Positions 43,780 to 52,437 are shown, numbered from the stretch's first letter. The stretch is 64,000 bases of DNA from an uncultured Dorea sp. (GCA_910577685.1 CAJTOH010000004.1:1-64000); one strand, 5' to 3'. Numbers and translations: made by a program. The notes: generated from the letters alone by a model not told the origin.

Positions 43780-45291
43780 ATGATAAGAGGATTAGATACC
43801 ACAGTCAGAAAGATCAGGAGAACCGTATTTGAAGAGGTGGCAAGGCTGGGATTCAAGGCAGACGCCGAGACTTTGCTTGACGACATGGAAGAGATCCCGT
43901 ACAAGATTGTAAATGAAGATACCATGAAGTACAGGGAGAGCGTTTACCGCGCCCGCGCAGTAGTAAGAGAACGGCTGAGGCTTGCAATGGGACTTTCTCT
44001 CAGACCGGAGAATAAGCCGGTTCACCTGACAAAGGGTGTGGAGTCGAGCAATATATCCGATAAATATTACGAACCGCCGCTTATGCAGGTAATCCCGTCT
44101 GCATGCGAGGGATGCGCGGAGAAGGGATATGAGGTAAGCAACGTCTGTAAAGGATGTCTGGCGCATCCTTGTATGGAGGTCTGCCCCAAGGATGCGATTT
44201 CTATGGTGAACGGCCGCTCCTACATCAATCAGGAGAAATGCATTAAGTGCGGAAAATGTAAAGCCGCCTGCCCGTATGACGCCATTTCCAAGAAAGAGCG
44301 TCCCTGTGCGAAAGCCTGCGGCGTCGGAGCGATTGAGACAGACAGGCATGGGCGCGCTGTGATTAATAATGAGAAATGCGTTTCCTGCGGTATGTGCATG
44401 GTAAGCTGTCCGTTCGGCGCAATTTCCGATAAGTCGCAGATCTTCCAGCTTGCAAGAGCCCTGTCAGAGGGCGACCAGATTATCGCCGAGATCGCGCCGG
44501 CATTTGCAGGGCAGTTCGGCGACAACATCACCCCAAGGAATTTAAAAGCCGCGCTTCAGGAACTTGGTTTCTCCGAATTCTATGAGGTTGCCTTGGGTGC
44601 GGATATCGGAGCCGTCGCAGAGGCCCACCATTATGTGAACAAGGTGACGACCGGAGAACTTCCTTTCCTTTTGACCTCCTGCTGTCCGTCCTGGGCGATG
44701 CTTGCAAAGAAGTATTTCCCGGATCTGGTAGACCAGGTATCCCAGGAACTGACGCCTATGGTTGCTACGGCGCGTACCATTAAAAAGGAACACCCCAATT
44801 CAAAGGTGGTATTTATCGGACCATGCGCGGCGAAGAAGTTAGAGGCGATGCGCAGAACGGTCAGAAGCGACGTGGACTTTGTAATCACGTTTGAAGAACT
44901 GCAGGCAATGTTCGACGCGAAGGATATTGATCTGGCCCGGTACGAGGCCGAATCTTCCTTCCACAACGCTACGGGTGCAGGCCGCGGGTATGCTTATGCG
45001 GGTGGCGTGGCCAATGCCATTGAGAACTGTGTTAAGGAGTATTACCCGGGCGTGGACGTCAAGATTGCGCATGCGGAAGGGCTTGCGGAATGTAAGAAGA
45101 TCCTTTCTCTTGCAAAAGTCGGCCGCATGAACGGCTGCCTGATTGAAGGAATGGGATGCCCGGGAGGCTGTGTTGCCGGAGCCGGTACGAACCTTCAGGT
45201 AGACAAGGCGAAGAAGAAAGTACAGGAACTGGTTGCCGGATCCACGAAAAAGCTGCCTCCGAAGGAATTAGAAGAGATCGAGTTAAAATAA
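43780..45291 (+). CDS. [FeFe]-hydrogenase, group B-like
   Basis: 503-aa monomeric [FeFe]-hydrogenase. An N-terminal Cys-poor segment (1-105) precedes cysteines at 109, 112, 123, 126, 131 and 135 and ferredoxin-type [4Fe-4S] motifs (CIKCGKCKAAC at 154-164; CVSCGMCMVSC at 200-210), with CAKAC in between. The H-cluster domain has L1 TSCCPSW (299-305), L2 GPCAAKK (347-353, without the Met before PC) and L3 GMGCPGGCVAGAG (457-469). These variants fit the clostridial group B enzymes rather than the classic group A. It probably couples ferredoxin to proton reduction or hydrogen oxidation. No maturase genes (hydE/F/G) are in the window. Strong promoter. Confidence 0.92.
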   Translation: MIRGLDTTVRKIRRTVFEEVARLGFKADAETLLDDMEEIPYKIVNEDTMKYRESVYRARAVVRERLRLAMGLSLRPENKPVHLTKGVESSNISDKYYEPPLMQVIPSACEGCAEKGYEVSNVCKGCLAHPCMEVCPKDAISMVNGRSYINQEKCIKCGKCKAACPYDAISKKERPCAKACGVGAIETDRHGRAVINNEKCVSCGMCMVSCPFGAISDKSQIFQLARALSEGDQIIAEIAPAFAGQFGDNITPRNLKAALQELGFSEFYEVALGADIGAVAEAHHYVNKVTTGELPFLLTSCCPSWAMLAKKYFPDLVDQVSQELTPMVATARTIKKEHPNSKVVFIGPCAAKKLEAMRRTVRSDVDFVITFEELQAMFDAKDIDLARYEAESSFHNATGAGRGYAYAGGVANAIENCVKEYYPGVDVKIAHAEGLAECKKILSLAKVGRMNGCLIEGMGCPGGCVAGAGTNLQVDKAKKKVQELVAGSTKKLPPKELEEIELK

Positions 45292-45305
45292 ATATAAATT
45301 CCCTC

Positions 45306-45335
45306 TTGTCAATCTGGTACGGACGAGAGTATAAT
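45306..45335 (+). promoter_or_regulatory. Sigma-A promoter of fapA-cheX-cheY
   Basis: TTGTCA at 45306-45311 and TATAAT at 45330-45335, 18-nt spacer; a leader of roughly 105 nt follows with no recognised riboswitch. Confidence 0.6.
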
Positions 45336-45448
45336 AAGAATTGTAGCAGTATGTCAAGATTTATAGCACCAATATTTACCGAGGAGACTTATTTTAGCAG
45401 GTCTTAAGGATTAAGCCCGGTAGATTTTGATAAGGGAGGTGGAGAAGT

Positions 45449-46012
45449 ATGGAGTTTAAGAGCGGGTTTTGGGGTCGATTGTTTGGCTTCAAACGGACTG
45501 AGAGCGTTGGGGAAAAAGCTCAGGAACAATCTTTGCCGGATTTAGATACGGCGCCGGAAGGACGGACGGAACCCTTGCCGGAGCCCCAGCTTGAACCTGA
45601 CATAAATCAACTGATTTTATCCCATGAGCATCCGTTCATTCTGTTATTTGAGAAGTGGAGAGAGCAGGTGGGATACGCGCCGCTCCCTCATCTGCGTATG
45701 GACTATGGCGATGACGACGGGCCTGTGGATGAGAAACTGGAAAAAGAACTGTCGCGGCTTCGCAGGGCGATTACTGCCGTAGCCGCCGACCGTCTCTCCC
45801 AGATTCCTAAGGAACCGGAACCTAAGCCGTCTTCTGAGGAGGAAGAAGAGTCCGGAGCGGAAGAAGAAGTGGAAGAAGAACCGCCGTTTCAACTGGATGC
45901 ACAGCCGATTATTTATATTGCGGCAGATCAGTTGGCCGCGTGGCTTGTAGTATTCCCCCCCTATAGGGGAAGGAAAAGAACTGGATCGCGATATGTTGGA
46001 TGGAATCCTTAA
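45449..46012 (+). CDS. FapA/DUF342 protein, N-terminal fragment (frameshifted)
   Basis: 187-codon frame starting behind AGGGAGGTGG. Residues 1-170 are a charged, Glu/Pro-rich N-terminus of a FapA-type protein; its last in-register segment is IYIAADQLAAWLVVFPP. After the C7 tract at 45955-45961 the frame reads PYRGRKRTGSRYVGWNP and stops. If one C were absent, it would continue as FPPIGEGKELDRDMLDGIL and run into the next frame, which is the expected FapA sequence. So this and 45993-47228 are one gene split by a +1 shift: pseudogene, phase-variable gene, programmed frameshift or sequencing error. Confidence 0.8.
   Translation: MEFKSGFWGRLFGFKRTESVGEKAQEQSLPDLDTAPEGRTEPLPEPQLEPDINQLILSHEHPFILLFEKWREQVGYAPLPHLRMDYGDDDGPVDEKLEKELSRLRRAITAVAADRLSQIPKEPEPKPSSEEEEESGAEEEVEEEPPFQLDAQPIIYIAADQLAAWLVVFPPYRGRKRTGSRYVGWNP
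45955..45961 (+). other. C7 homopolymer, site of the fapA frameshift
   Basis: Seven consecutive C residues. Six would keep FapA in frame through the FPP(I/Y)-GEGKELD segment; seven end it 18 codons later. Homopolymers of this kind are prone to slippage in replication, transcription and sequencing. Confidence 0.85.
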
Positions 46013-47228
46013 GGAGAGCGGGGTTTCCTTCGGTTTGGATACAAGCTTGCTGGATTCATTGGCTGATGCGCCCGACCGGTATTTCCACCTGTTCCTGATT
46101 GCCAGAGGCAGGGCGGTCGTCCATGGGAAGGACGGTTATATCGAGGACTTCTATAAGCGTACCGTGAAGAAGAAGTTTGAAGAAGATGAGCATGGAAGGG
46201 TGGATTACTTCCATTTGAACATTGTTCAGAATGTAGAAAAGGGGCAGCCAATCTGCCAGATCATTCCTCCCGTGCCGGGAATTCCGGGAAGAACCGTACT
46301 GGACGAGGAGATCGCCTGCAAAGAAGGGAAGACGCCTGCCCTTCCGAAGGGACGTAATACGGAGGCAAGCGAGGACGGTATGCAGCTTCTGGCGGTTAAG
46401 TCAGGACGCGTGGAATTCAGCGGGCGTAGTTTCATTGTCAAGTCTGTGTTAGAGATTGGCGGGAATGTCGACTTTTCTACCGGAAATATCAATTTTGTCG
46501 GCGACGTACATATTCATGGAGATGTAGGCAGCGGATTTTCAGTTCGGACAATCGGCAATGTTACGATCGACGGCGTAGTGGAGGCCGCCGAGATTGAGGC
46601 GGGAGGCGACTTGATTGTAGCGAAGGGTATTCTGGGCGATTCCAGAGCGATGATCCGCGCACACCATGACGTCTATGCCAAGTATATGGAGAATTGCACC
46701 GTCCACTGCCGGGGAGGCCTTCAGACAGATTGTATCGTGAACTGCGACGTCTATTGCGACGGAGAGGTGAATGTCCGCAGCGGAAGAGGTACGATTATCG
46801 GCGGACGCATCCGTGCGGCTCAGGGAGTGAACGCCAAGGTTGTCGGTTCAAAATCAGAGAGTGTTACTTCTATATTTCTGGGGGGACAGCCCTTTGCGGA
46901 TTTCGAGAGGGAGACCCTGTTACTGAATATTAAAAAGCAGGAAGCTGAACTTGAAAGGCTTGAGCGCCAGCCAGACAGTCCTACAAGGACGCAGCGAATG
47001 GGCAAGCTACGATTGGATCTGTCTATAGGCCGGATGAAGCTCGGCCAGTTTGACAAGGAACTGAAAAAGCTCAAAGAAAAACTGGAAGAGCAGGGCGGAT
47101 GCAGAATGAAATGCAATATCGCCTATCCGGGGGTAGTGATTTCCATCGGAGATTTGTCGATGTCTCTGGCTAAGGAAACCAGCATGTTAGACGCAAGGCT
47201 GGTAGGCGGAGAGATTTGTTTATTGTAG
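45993..47228 (+). CDS. FapA (DUF342) family protein, main body
   Basis: 411 codons, with an ATG at 45993 that is probably internal to the intact gene. It carries the rest of the FapA N-domain (LKESGVSFGLD..), the segment CQIIPPVPGIPGRTV, a long right-handed beta-helix rich in Gly/Val/Asp turns (GGNVDFSTGNINFVGDV, GNVTIDGVVEAAEIEAGGDL, about residues 150-290), a coiled coil (about 300-370) and a C-terminal beta part. FapA proteins are linked to polymer-forming scaffolds and to polar or flagellar assembly in some bacteria; the role in this type of organism is unknown. A CheX-like gene follows. Confidence 0.85.
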   Translation: MLDGILKESGVSFGLDTSLLDSLADAPDRYFHLFLIARGRAVVHGKDGYIEDFYKRTVKKKFEEDEHGRVDYFHLNIVQNVEKGQPICQIIPPVPGIPGRTVLDEEIACKEGKTPALPKGRNTEASEDGMQLLAVKSGRVEFSGRSFIVKSVLEIGGNVDFSTGNINFVGDVHIHGDVGSGFSVRTIGNVTIDGVVEAAEIEAGGDLIVAKGILGDSRAMIRAHHDVYAKYMENCTVHCRGGLQTDCIVNCDVYCDGEVNVRSGRGTIIGGRIRAAQGVNAKVVGSKSESVTSIFLGGQPFADFERETLLLNIKKQEAELERLERQPDSPTRTQRMGKLRLDLSIGRMKLGQFDKELKKLKEKLEEQGGCRMKCNIAYPGVVISIGDLSMSLAKETSMLDARLVGGEICLL

Positions 47229-47257
47229 CTCCTGTACTATACGAAAGGGGGATTTAC

Positions 47258-47719
47258 TTGGATACTGTAGTACCTCAGGAGGGATTGAAAGAGATTTTTG
47301 ATCAGATTACCCGCGGCGTGACTCAGCAGGCGGCCGGAATATCGCTGCATGAGGGCAATGTCAAGCCGACGGGTGAGATGTATACAGTATATGCAACTTT
47401 TGAACGGGGACTCCGCACAAGCGTATCGATGTGTGCGGAGGCGTCCCTGTTTGCCCGGTTGACGAAGTATATGATGCAGGAAGAAGAGATTACACATCAG
47501 GATGTGGAAGATTTTTCAAAAGAGTATTTTAATATGTTATGCGGACAGATCGCAGCGCGGCTGTATCAGGTGACGAAGGTGGCGTCCCGGTTTGGGATAC
47601 CGTCCTTTCACCATGGGCGTTACGTCCCGGAAGGGTGCGGCGAGCATTTTGAACTCACTTATACCAGCGATGGGAATGAGAACGCAGAGCTTACCTGTCT
47701 GGAACCAGAAGGCAAATAG
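47258..47719 (+). CDS. CheX-like phosphatase domain protein
   Basis: About 153 aa. The middle DVEDFSKEYFNMLCGQIAARLYQVTKV resembles the CheX/CheC/FliY phosphatase helix, which uses an E..N pair to dephosphorylate CheY~P. The start is a TTG at 47258 with AAAGGGGG; the frame is open upstream to 47216 within fapA. It precedes a CheY-like gene. No chemotaxis kinase, receptor or flagellar gene is near, so the input is unknown. Confidence 0.7.
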   Translation: MDTVVPQEGLKEIFDQITRGVTQQAAGISLHEGNVKPTGEMYTVYATFERGLRTSVSMCAEASLFARLTKYMMQEEEITHQDVEDFSKEYFNMLCGQIAARLYQVTKVASRFGIPSFHHGRYVPEGCGEHFELTYTSDGNENAELTCLEPEGK

Positions 47720-47779
47720 ACGGTTTTTTCATAGCATAGAAACGGAACATTATAATAAGCTTTAAGAAGGAGGCATCTT

Positions 47780-48148
47780 ATGGGAAAGCGACTCATGGTA
47801 GTGGATGATTCCCGAGTAATTGAAATGCAGATGCAGAAGCTACTTGCGGGCACAGAATATGAGATTGTAGCTTACTGTCGGGATGGAGAAGAGGCGATCG
47901 ACCGATACGGCGAGGTAGATCCGGATCTGGTGACGATGGATATTATTATGCCCGGAATAGACGGTCTGGAAACGGCTGAAGCGATTTTGAAGGACTATCC
48001 GTTTGCAAGGATTGTCATGGTATCCTCACTGGCATATGATGATACGATCAACGAGGCGAAAGATATCGGCGTGAAGGCTTTTGTGTACAAGCCGTTAGAA
48101 CGAGAGATGTTGCTGGAGGCTTTTGCAAAAGCAATGGCGAAGTCATAA
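47780..48148 (+). CDS. CheY-like single-domain response regulator
   Basis: 122-aa receiver domain only. The acidic pair DD (residues 9-10), phosphorylated Asp54 in VTMDIIMPG, Ser/Thr at the VMVSS strand end and Lys104 in YKPL are all in place, so it should be phosphorylated. No output domain. It probably pairs with the CheX-like protein. A -10 TATAAT at 47751 lacks a convincing -35. Confidence 0.92.
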   Translation: MGKRLMVVDDSRVIEMQMQKLLAGTEYEIVAYCRDGEEAIDRYGEVDPDLVTMDIIMPGIDGLETAEAILKDYPFARIVMVSSLAYDDTINEAKDIGVKAFVYKPLEREMLLEAFAKAMAKS

Positions 48149-48204
48149 AAGAGAAGCAGGTGGAACATTGACAAACCGCCTGCTTCTCTTTATAATTATT
48201 TTTT
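48149..48204 (+). terminator. Intrinsic terminator of the fapA-cheY unit
   Basis: 15-bp stem (48149-48163 with 48176-48190, one wobble), 12-nt loop, then TATAATTATTTTTT. Its 3' arm is also the spacer of the alaS promoter. Confidence 0.8.
48168..48196 (+). promoter_or_regulatory. Consensus sigma-A promoter of alaS, inside the terminator
   Basis: Perfect TTGACA (48168-48173) and TATAAT (48191-48196), spacer 17 nt. The -35 is in the loop and the -10 directly after the stem of the preceding terminator. Confidence 0.85.
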
Positions 48205-48210
48205 AGAATT

Positions 48211-48244
48211 TGTGTACCGGCCGGATGACAACAGCCGGTTTACA
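48211..48244 (+). promoter_or_regulatory. Leader hairpin before alaS
   Basis: 11-bp imperfect stem (48211-48221 with 48234-48244, one T-T mismatch and one wobble), 12-nt loop. The whole leader is about 60 nt, too short for a T-box. Confidence 0.5.
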
Positions 48245-48264
48245 AATAAAAACAGGAGGATATC

Positions 48265-50904
48265 ATGCAAAAGTATGGAGTGAATGAATTGCGAAAGATG
48301 TTTCTTGATTTTTTTGAGAGCAAGGAACATTTGAAGATGAAGAGTTTTTCGCTGGTGCCGCATAACGATAAAAGTTTGCTGCTGATCAATTCAGGGATGG
48401 CACCGCTTAAACCTTATTTTACCGGGCAGGAGATTCCGCCGAAAAGACGGGTGGCGACCTGCCAGAAGTGCATCCGCACAGGGGATATCGAGAATGTGGG
48501 TAAGACTGCGCGGCACGGCACGTTTTTTGAGATGCTGGGCAACTTTTCATTCGGAGACTATTTTAAAAGGGAATCCATCCATTGGACCTGGGAGTTTCTG
48601 ACAGAGGTTGTGGGGCTTGACCCGGACAGGCTGTACCCGTCTGTGTACCTGGAGGATGATGAGGCGTGGGAGATCTGGAATAAGGAGATCGGGATCGCGC
48701 CTGAGAGAATCTTCCGGTTTGGCAAGGAAGACAATTTCTGGGAGCATGGCGCAGGTCCCTGCGGGCCTTGTTCCGAAGTATATTACGACCGCGGGGAAGC
48801 CTACGGCTGCGGCAGGCCGGACTGTACGGTGGGCTGCGAATGTGACCGCTATATGGAGATTTGGAACAATGTATTTACCCAGTTCGACAACGACGGCAAG
48901 AACCATTATACGGAACTGGAACAGAAGAACATTGATACCGGTATGGGGCTTGAGCGTCTTGCATGTATCGTGCAGGATGTGGACTCCATGTTCGACGTCG
49001 ACACCATCAAGGCGCTGAGAAGCCACGTATGCAGGCTTGCGGGCATGGAGTACGGCAAAGACGCGGAAGCGGACGTATCCATCCGTGTGATCACAGACCA
49101 TATCCGTTCCGTGACTTTCATGATCTCAGACGGGATCATGCCGTCCAATGAGGGCAGAGGGTACGTGCTGCGCCGCCTGCTGCGCCGCGCCTGCCGGCAC
49201 GGAAGGATTCTGAACATTCAGGGAGAATTCCTTGTAGGGCTTGCGGAGACGGTGATTGAAGGTTCCAAAGACGGTTATCCGGAGCTGGAGGAGAAGAAGG
49301 AGCTTATCTTCAAAGTAGTAACAAAGGAAGAAGAACAGTTTAATAAGACTATCGATCAGGGGCTGGCGATTCTGGCCGATCTGGAAAAGGAGATGGCTGT
49401 TAAGGGACTTAAGACGCTGGAAGGACAGAGCGCTTTCAAGCTCTATGACACTTACGGATTCCCCCTTGATCTGACCAGGGAGATTCTGGAAGAGAAAGGG
49501 CTGTCAGTGGACGAGGAAGGGTTCCGGAAAGCTATGGATATCCAGAGAAAGACTGCGCAGACCGCACGTAAGGTTACGAATTACATGGGAACGGACGCGA
49601 CGGTCTACGAGTCCATCGACTCGGGGATTACGACAGAGTTTGTGGGCTATGATCATCTTGCATGGGATTCAAAAATAACCGTCCTTACGACGAATACGGA
49701 GTTAGCCGACGCCCTTGCGGACGGAGACAGAGGAACCATTTTCGTAGAGCAGACGCCGTTCTACGCCGCAAGCGGCGGTCAGGAGGCTGATAGAGGCACG
49801 ATTACCACTGCAGACGGAGAATTCCGGGTTGAGGACGTTGTGAAGCTTCTAGGCGGCAAATTCGGACATATAGGCCGTGTAACAAAAGGGATGATCAAGA
49901 CGGGGGACGCTGCGGCTCTTAAGGTAGATACGGAGAACCGCGCCCTTTCCGCTAATAACCACAGCGCAACCCATCTTCTCCATAAGGCTCTGCGCATGGT
50001 TTTGGGAAACCATGTGGAACAGGCAGGTTCTTCGGTAAATGCAGACAGGCTTCGTTTTGATTTTACCCATTTTTCTGCGCTGAGTTCCGAGGAATTGGAA
50101 CGTGTGGAGGAGATTGTTAATGAGCAGATCCGCAATTCCCTGACCGTAAAAGCAGAGAACATGCCTATTGAAGAGGCGAAAAAGACAGGGGCCGCCGCTC
50201 TGTTCGGTGAAAAATACGGAGACATCGTGCGGGTAGTCAGCATGGGAGATTTCTCGATCGAGTTCTGCGGCGGTACGCACGTAGAAAATACCGGTGTGAT
50301 TACTGCCTTTAAGATTCTGTCGGAGACGGGCGTCGCCGCCGGCGTACGCAGGATAGAGGCCCTTACCGCCAAGGGGCTGATGAATTATTATAACGAGCTG
50401 GAAAAGAAGCTTCTGGAGGCGGCTAAGCTTGTTAAGGCGTCGCCGGACAACCTGCCGGAGAAGATTGCCCACCTGCTCGGCGAGAATAAGGCGCTGCACA
50501 GTGAGATTGACAGTTTAAAGAGCAAGCTTGCCAAAGACGCGGCCAAGGATATTATGGACCGGACGACGGACGTGAAGGGAGTAAAGCTCCTCGCCGCGAA
50601 GGTGGAGGGCGTCGACATGAACGGACTTAGGGACCTTGGCGACCAGTTGAAGGAAAAACTGGGAGAGGGCGTTATCGTGCTGGCATCCGCCGCGGAGGGT
50701 AAGGTAAGCCTGATGGCAATGGCCACAAAGGAAGCCATGGACCGGGGAGCCCACGCCGGTAATCTGATTAAGGCGGCTGCGTCCCTCGTCGGAGGCGGCG
50801 GCGGCGGACGTCCGAATATGGCCCAGGCAGGAGGAAAGAACCCTGAGGGAATTGAGGACGCCCTTGCAAAAGCAGCGCAGGCTCTTGAGGAACAGTTAAA
50901 ATAA
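48265..50904 (+). CDS. alaS: Alanyl-tRNA synthetase
   Basis: 879-aa class II synthetase. Motif-1 region MFLDFFESKEH, motif 2 QKCIRTGDIENVGKTARHGTFFEMLGNFS, editing domain with HSATHLLHKAL (HxxxH) and CGGTHVENTG, and C-terminal C-Ala domain ending GGGGGGRPNMAQAGGKN. ATG follows AGGAGG. Confidence 0.98.
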   Translation: MQKYGVNELRKMFLDFFESKEHLKMKSFSLVPHNDKSLLLINSGMAPLKPYFTGQEIPPKRRVATCQKCIRTGDIENVGKTARHGTFFEMLGNFSFGDYFKRESIHWTWEFLTEVVGLDPDRLYPSVYLEDDEAWEIWNKEIGIAPERIFRFGKEDNFWEHGAGPCGPCSEVYYDRGEAYGCGRPDCTVGCECDRYMEIWNNVFTQFDNDGKNHYTELEQKNIDTGMGLERLACIVQDVDSMFDVDTIKALRSHVCRLAGMEYGKDAEADVSIRVITDHIRSVTFMISDGIMPSNEGRGYVLRRLLRRACRHGRILNIQGEFLVGLAETVIEGSKDGYPELEEKKELIFKVVTKEEEQFNKTIDQGLAILADLEKEMAVKGLKTLEGQSAFKLYDTYGFPLDLTREILEEKGLSVDEEGFRKAMDIQRKTAQTARKVTNYMGTDATVYESIDSGITTEFVGYDHLAWDSKITVLTTNTELADALADGDRGTIFVEQTPFYAASGGQEADRGTITTADGEFRVEDVVKLLGGKFGHIGRVTKGMIKTGDAAALKVDTENRALSANNHSATHLLHKALRMVLGNHVEQAGSSVNADRLRFDFTHFSALSSEELERVEEIVNEQIRNSLTVKAENMPIEEAKKTGAAALFGEKYGDIVRVVSMGDFSIEFCGGTHVENTGVITAFKILSETGVAAGVRRIEALTAKGLMNYYNELEKKLLEAAKLVKASPDNLPEKIAHLLGENKALHSEIDSLKSKLAKDAAKDIMDRTTDVKGVKLLAAKVEGVDMNGLRDLGDQLKEKLGEGVIVLASAAEGKVSLMAMATKEAMDRGAHAGNLIKAAASLVGGGGGGRPNMAQAGGKNPEGIEDALAKAAQALEEQLK

Positions 50905-50945
50905 TAACAAAATGCTAAGAAAAGCAGATATTCGATAAAAAAATA

Positions 50946-50973
50946 TTGACGTTATGGAAATATGTGTTATAAT
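50946..50973 (+). promoter_or_regulatory. Sigma-A promoter of rpsU
   Basis: TTGACG at 50946-50951 and TATAAT at 50968-50973, 16-nt spacer. Confidence 0.7.
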
Positions 50974-51051
50974 CTTATGTAGTGCAAGAAAAATACCCGA
51001 TCAGTCGTATAATGCACAATATGGACTGGAGGGGAGGTTAGGTGTGAGAGT

Positions 51052-51228
51052 ATGTCAAATGTAATCGTTAAAGAAAACGAGACGTTAGATAGCGCTTTAC
51101 GCAGATTCAAAAGAAACTGTGCGAAGGCTGGTATTCAGCAGGAGATTCGTAAGAGAGAACACTACGAGAAGCCAAGCGTAAGACGTAAAAAGAAGTCTGA
51201 AGCTGCTAGAAAACGCAAATATAATTAA
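51052..51228 (+). CDS. rpsU: 30S ribosomal protein S21
   Basis: 58-aa S21, rich in Arg and Lys. It begins MSNVIVKENETLDSALRRFK and has the family's RREHYEKPS-like segment (KREHYEKPSVRRKKK). The start ATG is preceded by GGGGAGGTTAGGTG. It stands alone between its own promoter and a terminator. Confidence 0.96.
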   Translation: MSNVIVKENETLDSALRRFKRNCAKAGIQQEIRKREHYEKPSVRRKKKSEAARKRKYN

Positions 51229-51240
51229 TTACGTGCAATA

Positions 51241-51269
51241 AATAGAGTGTCTTTTGGCACTCTATTTTT
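51241..51269 (+). terminator. Intrinsic terminator of rpsU
   Basis: 9-bp stem (51241-51249 with 51258-51266), 8-nt loop, T-run to 51269. Confidence 0.8.
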
Positions 51270-51330
51270 AAATTAACCGTTCGGCGATGCCGTTTGGAAC
51301 CGAAGGACGAATTCAGAATTGGAGTAAGAG

Positions 51331-52212
51331 ATGAGAATACAGGAAAAGTGTATCCCCTGCATTGTGAATCAGACAATCAAGACAGCCGATATGGTCGGAT
51401 TAAAAGAGAAAGACGGTCTGTTAAGAAAGGTATTTGCCTATTTAAGCACAGTGGATTTTAACGGGTCTTCCACCCCGGAATTGATCGGGGAGATTTTCTC
51501 ATTGTTAAAAAAAGAAACCGGATGCGTCGACCCTTACAGAGAGACCAGGATGCGGTATAACGAGATGATCTTAGGACAGCTCCCTCGGTTGGAGGAGGAG
51601 ATGAATGAGTCTTTGGATCCCTTTCTGGCAAGCGTCAAATATGCGATTATAGGGAATATAATTGATTTCAACCCCATCCATGCCCTGATGCCAGAAGATA
51701 TCGAATCCTATTTTAGGAAGCTTGAGGGAGAAGATTTGGGAATAGACGATTCGGCGCTTCTCAGACAGGAGATCCGTCGGGCGGATACACTGCTTTATCT
51801 GGGAGATAACTGCGGGGAGATATGCCTTGATAAGGTCCTGATCAAAAAGATCAAGGAACTGGGGCCGCAGTGCCGGGTATATTTTGCAACGCGGGGCGCG
51901 GCGGTTGTGAACGATTCCATAGAGGAAGACGCCTATAGGGTAGGAGTGGACGCCTATGCGGATATCGTCAGTAACGGCGACTCCTCTTTAGGAACCGTAC
52001 TGTATCGGACCTCCGAGGAATTTCAGGAGATTTATCAAAAAGCTGATCTTGTAATCGCAAAAGGACAGGCCAATTACGAATGTTTAAGTGGAGAGCAGAA
52101 GAATATTTATTTTCTTCTCATGACGAAATGCAAAGTGATTGCGGACGATATCGGTGTGCCTGAGATGAAGATGGTCTGTATGAAGAGTCAAAAAACCCGG
52201 AACCTATTTTAA
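51331..52212 (+). CDS. DUF89 family damage-control phosphatase
   Basis: 293-aa DUF89 protein (ARMT1-like), a metal-dependent family that removes phosphate from damaged or excess phospho-metabolites. The N-terminus EKCIPCIVNQT has the CxxC pair, GNIIDFN and GDNCGE (about 158-163) form the metal/phosphate site, and KGQANYE (about 245) is the third conserved block. The substrate cannot be predicted. ATG follows GGAG. No promoter was found; it stands between terminators. Confidence 0.88.
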   Translation: MRIQEKCIPCIVNQTIKTADMVGLKEKDGLLRKVFAYLSTVDFNGSSTPELIGEIFSLLKKETGCVDPYRETRMRYNEMILGQLPRLEEEMNESLDPFLASVKYAIIGNIIDFNPIHALMPEDIESYFRKLEGEDLGIDDSALLRQEIRRADTLLYLGDNCGEICLDKVLIKKIKELGPQCRVYFATRGAAVVNDSIEEDAYRVGVDAYADIVSNGDSSLGTVLYRTSEEFQEIYQKADLVIAKGQANYECLSGEQKNIYFLLMTKCKVIADDIGVPEMKMVCMKSQKTRNLF

Positions 52213-52227
52213 TACTTAGTTTTGTAT

Positions 52228-52256
52228 AGCAGCTTCGAGTAAGAGGTTGCTTTTTT
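52228..52256 (+). terminator. Intrinsic terminator of the DUF89 gene
   Basis: 9-bp stem AGCAGCTTC/GAGGTTGCT with two wobbles, 6-nt loop, T6. Confidence 0.7.
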
Positions 52257-52319
52257 CGAACCCGATAAGTAGTACTGTAAAGAACCACTGCATTATGCAT
52301 TTTCCTTCATTTTAAAATA

Positions 52320-52348
52320 TTGTCAAAAATTAGTCAATATAGTAGTAT
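52320..52348 (+). promoter_or_regulatory. Possible promoter of the 279-aa gene
   Basis: TTGTCA at 52320-52325 and TAGTAT at 52343-52348, 17-nt spacer; the -10 is imperfect. The 225-bp gap before the gene holds otherwise only the terminator at 52228. Confidence 0.35.
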
Positions 52349-52437
52349 TTTATAGAAACAATACAAGAACCGGAAGATTGTCCGGGAACTATACTGAATT
52401 ATAGAAGGAATCGAAAATAGGAGAAGGAGAGTATTTA

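Noticed and set aside
45336..45448. c-di-GMP riboswitch in the leader of fapA
   Set aside because: The conserved GEMM core was not found, only short stems of four bases.
48204..48264. T-box or other riboswitch before alaS
   Set aside because: The leader is only about 60 nt and has one small hairpin; no AGGGTGG-type T-box element or antiterminator is present.
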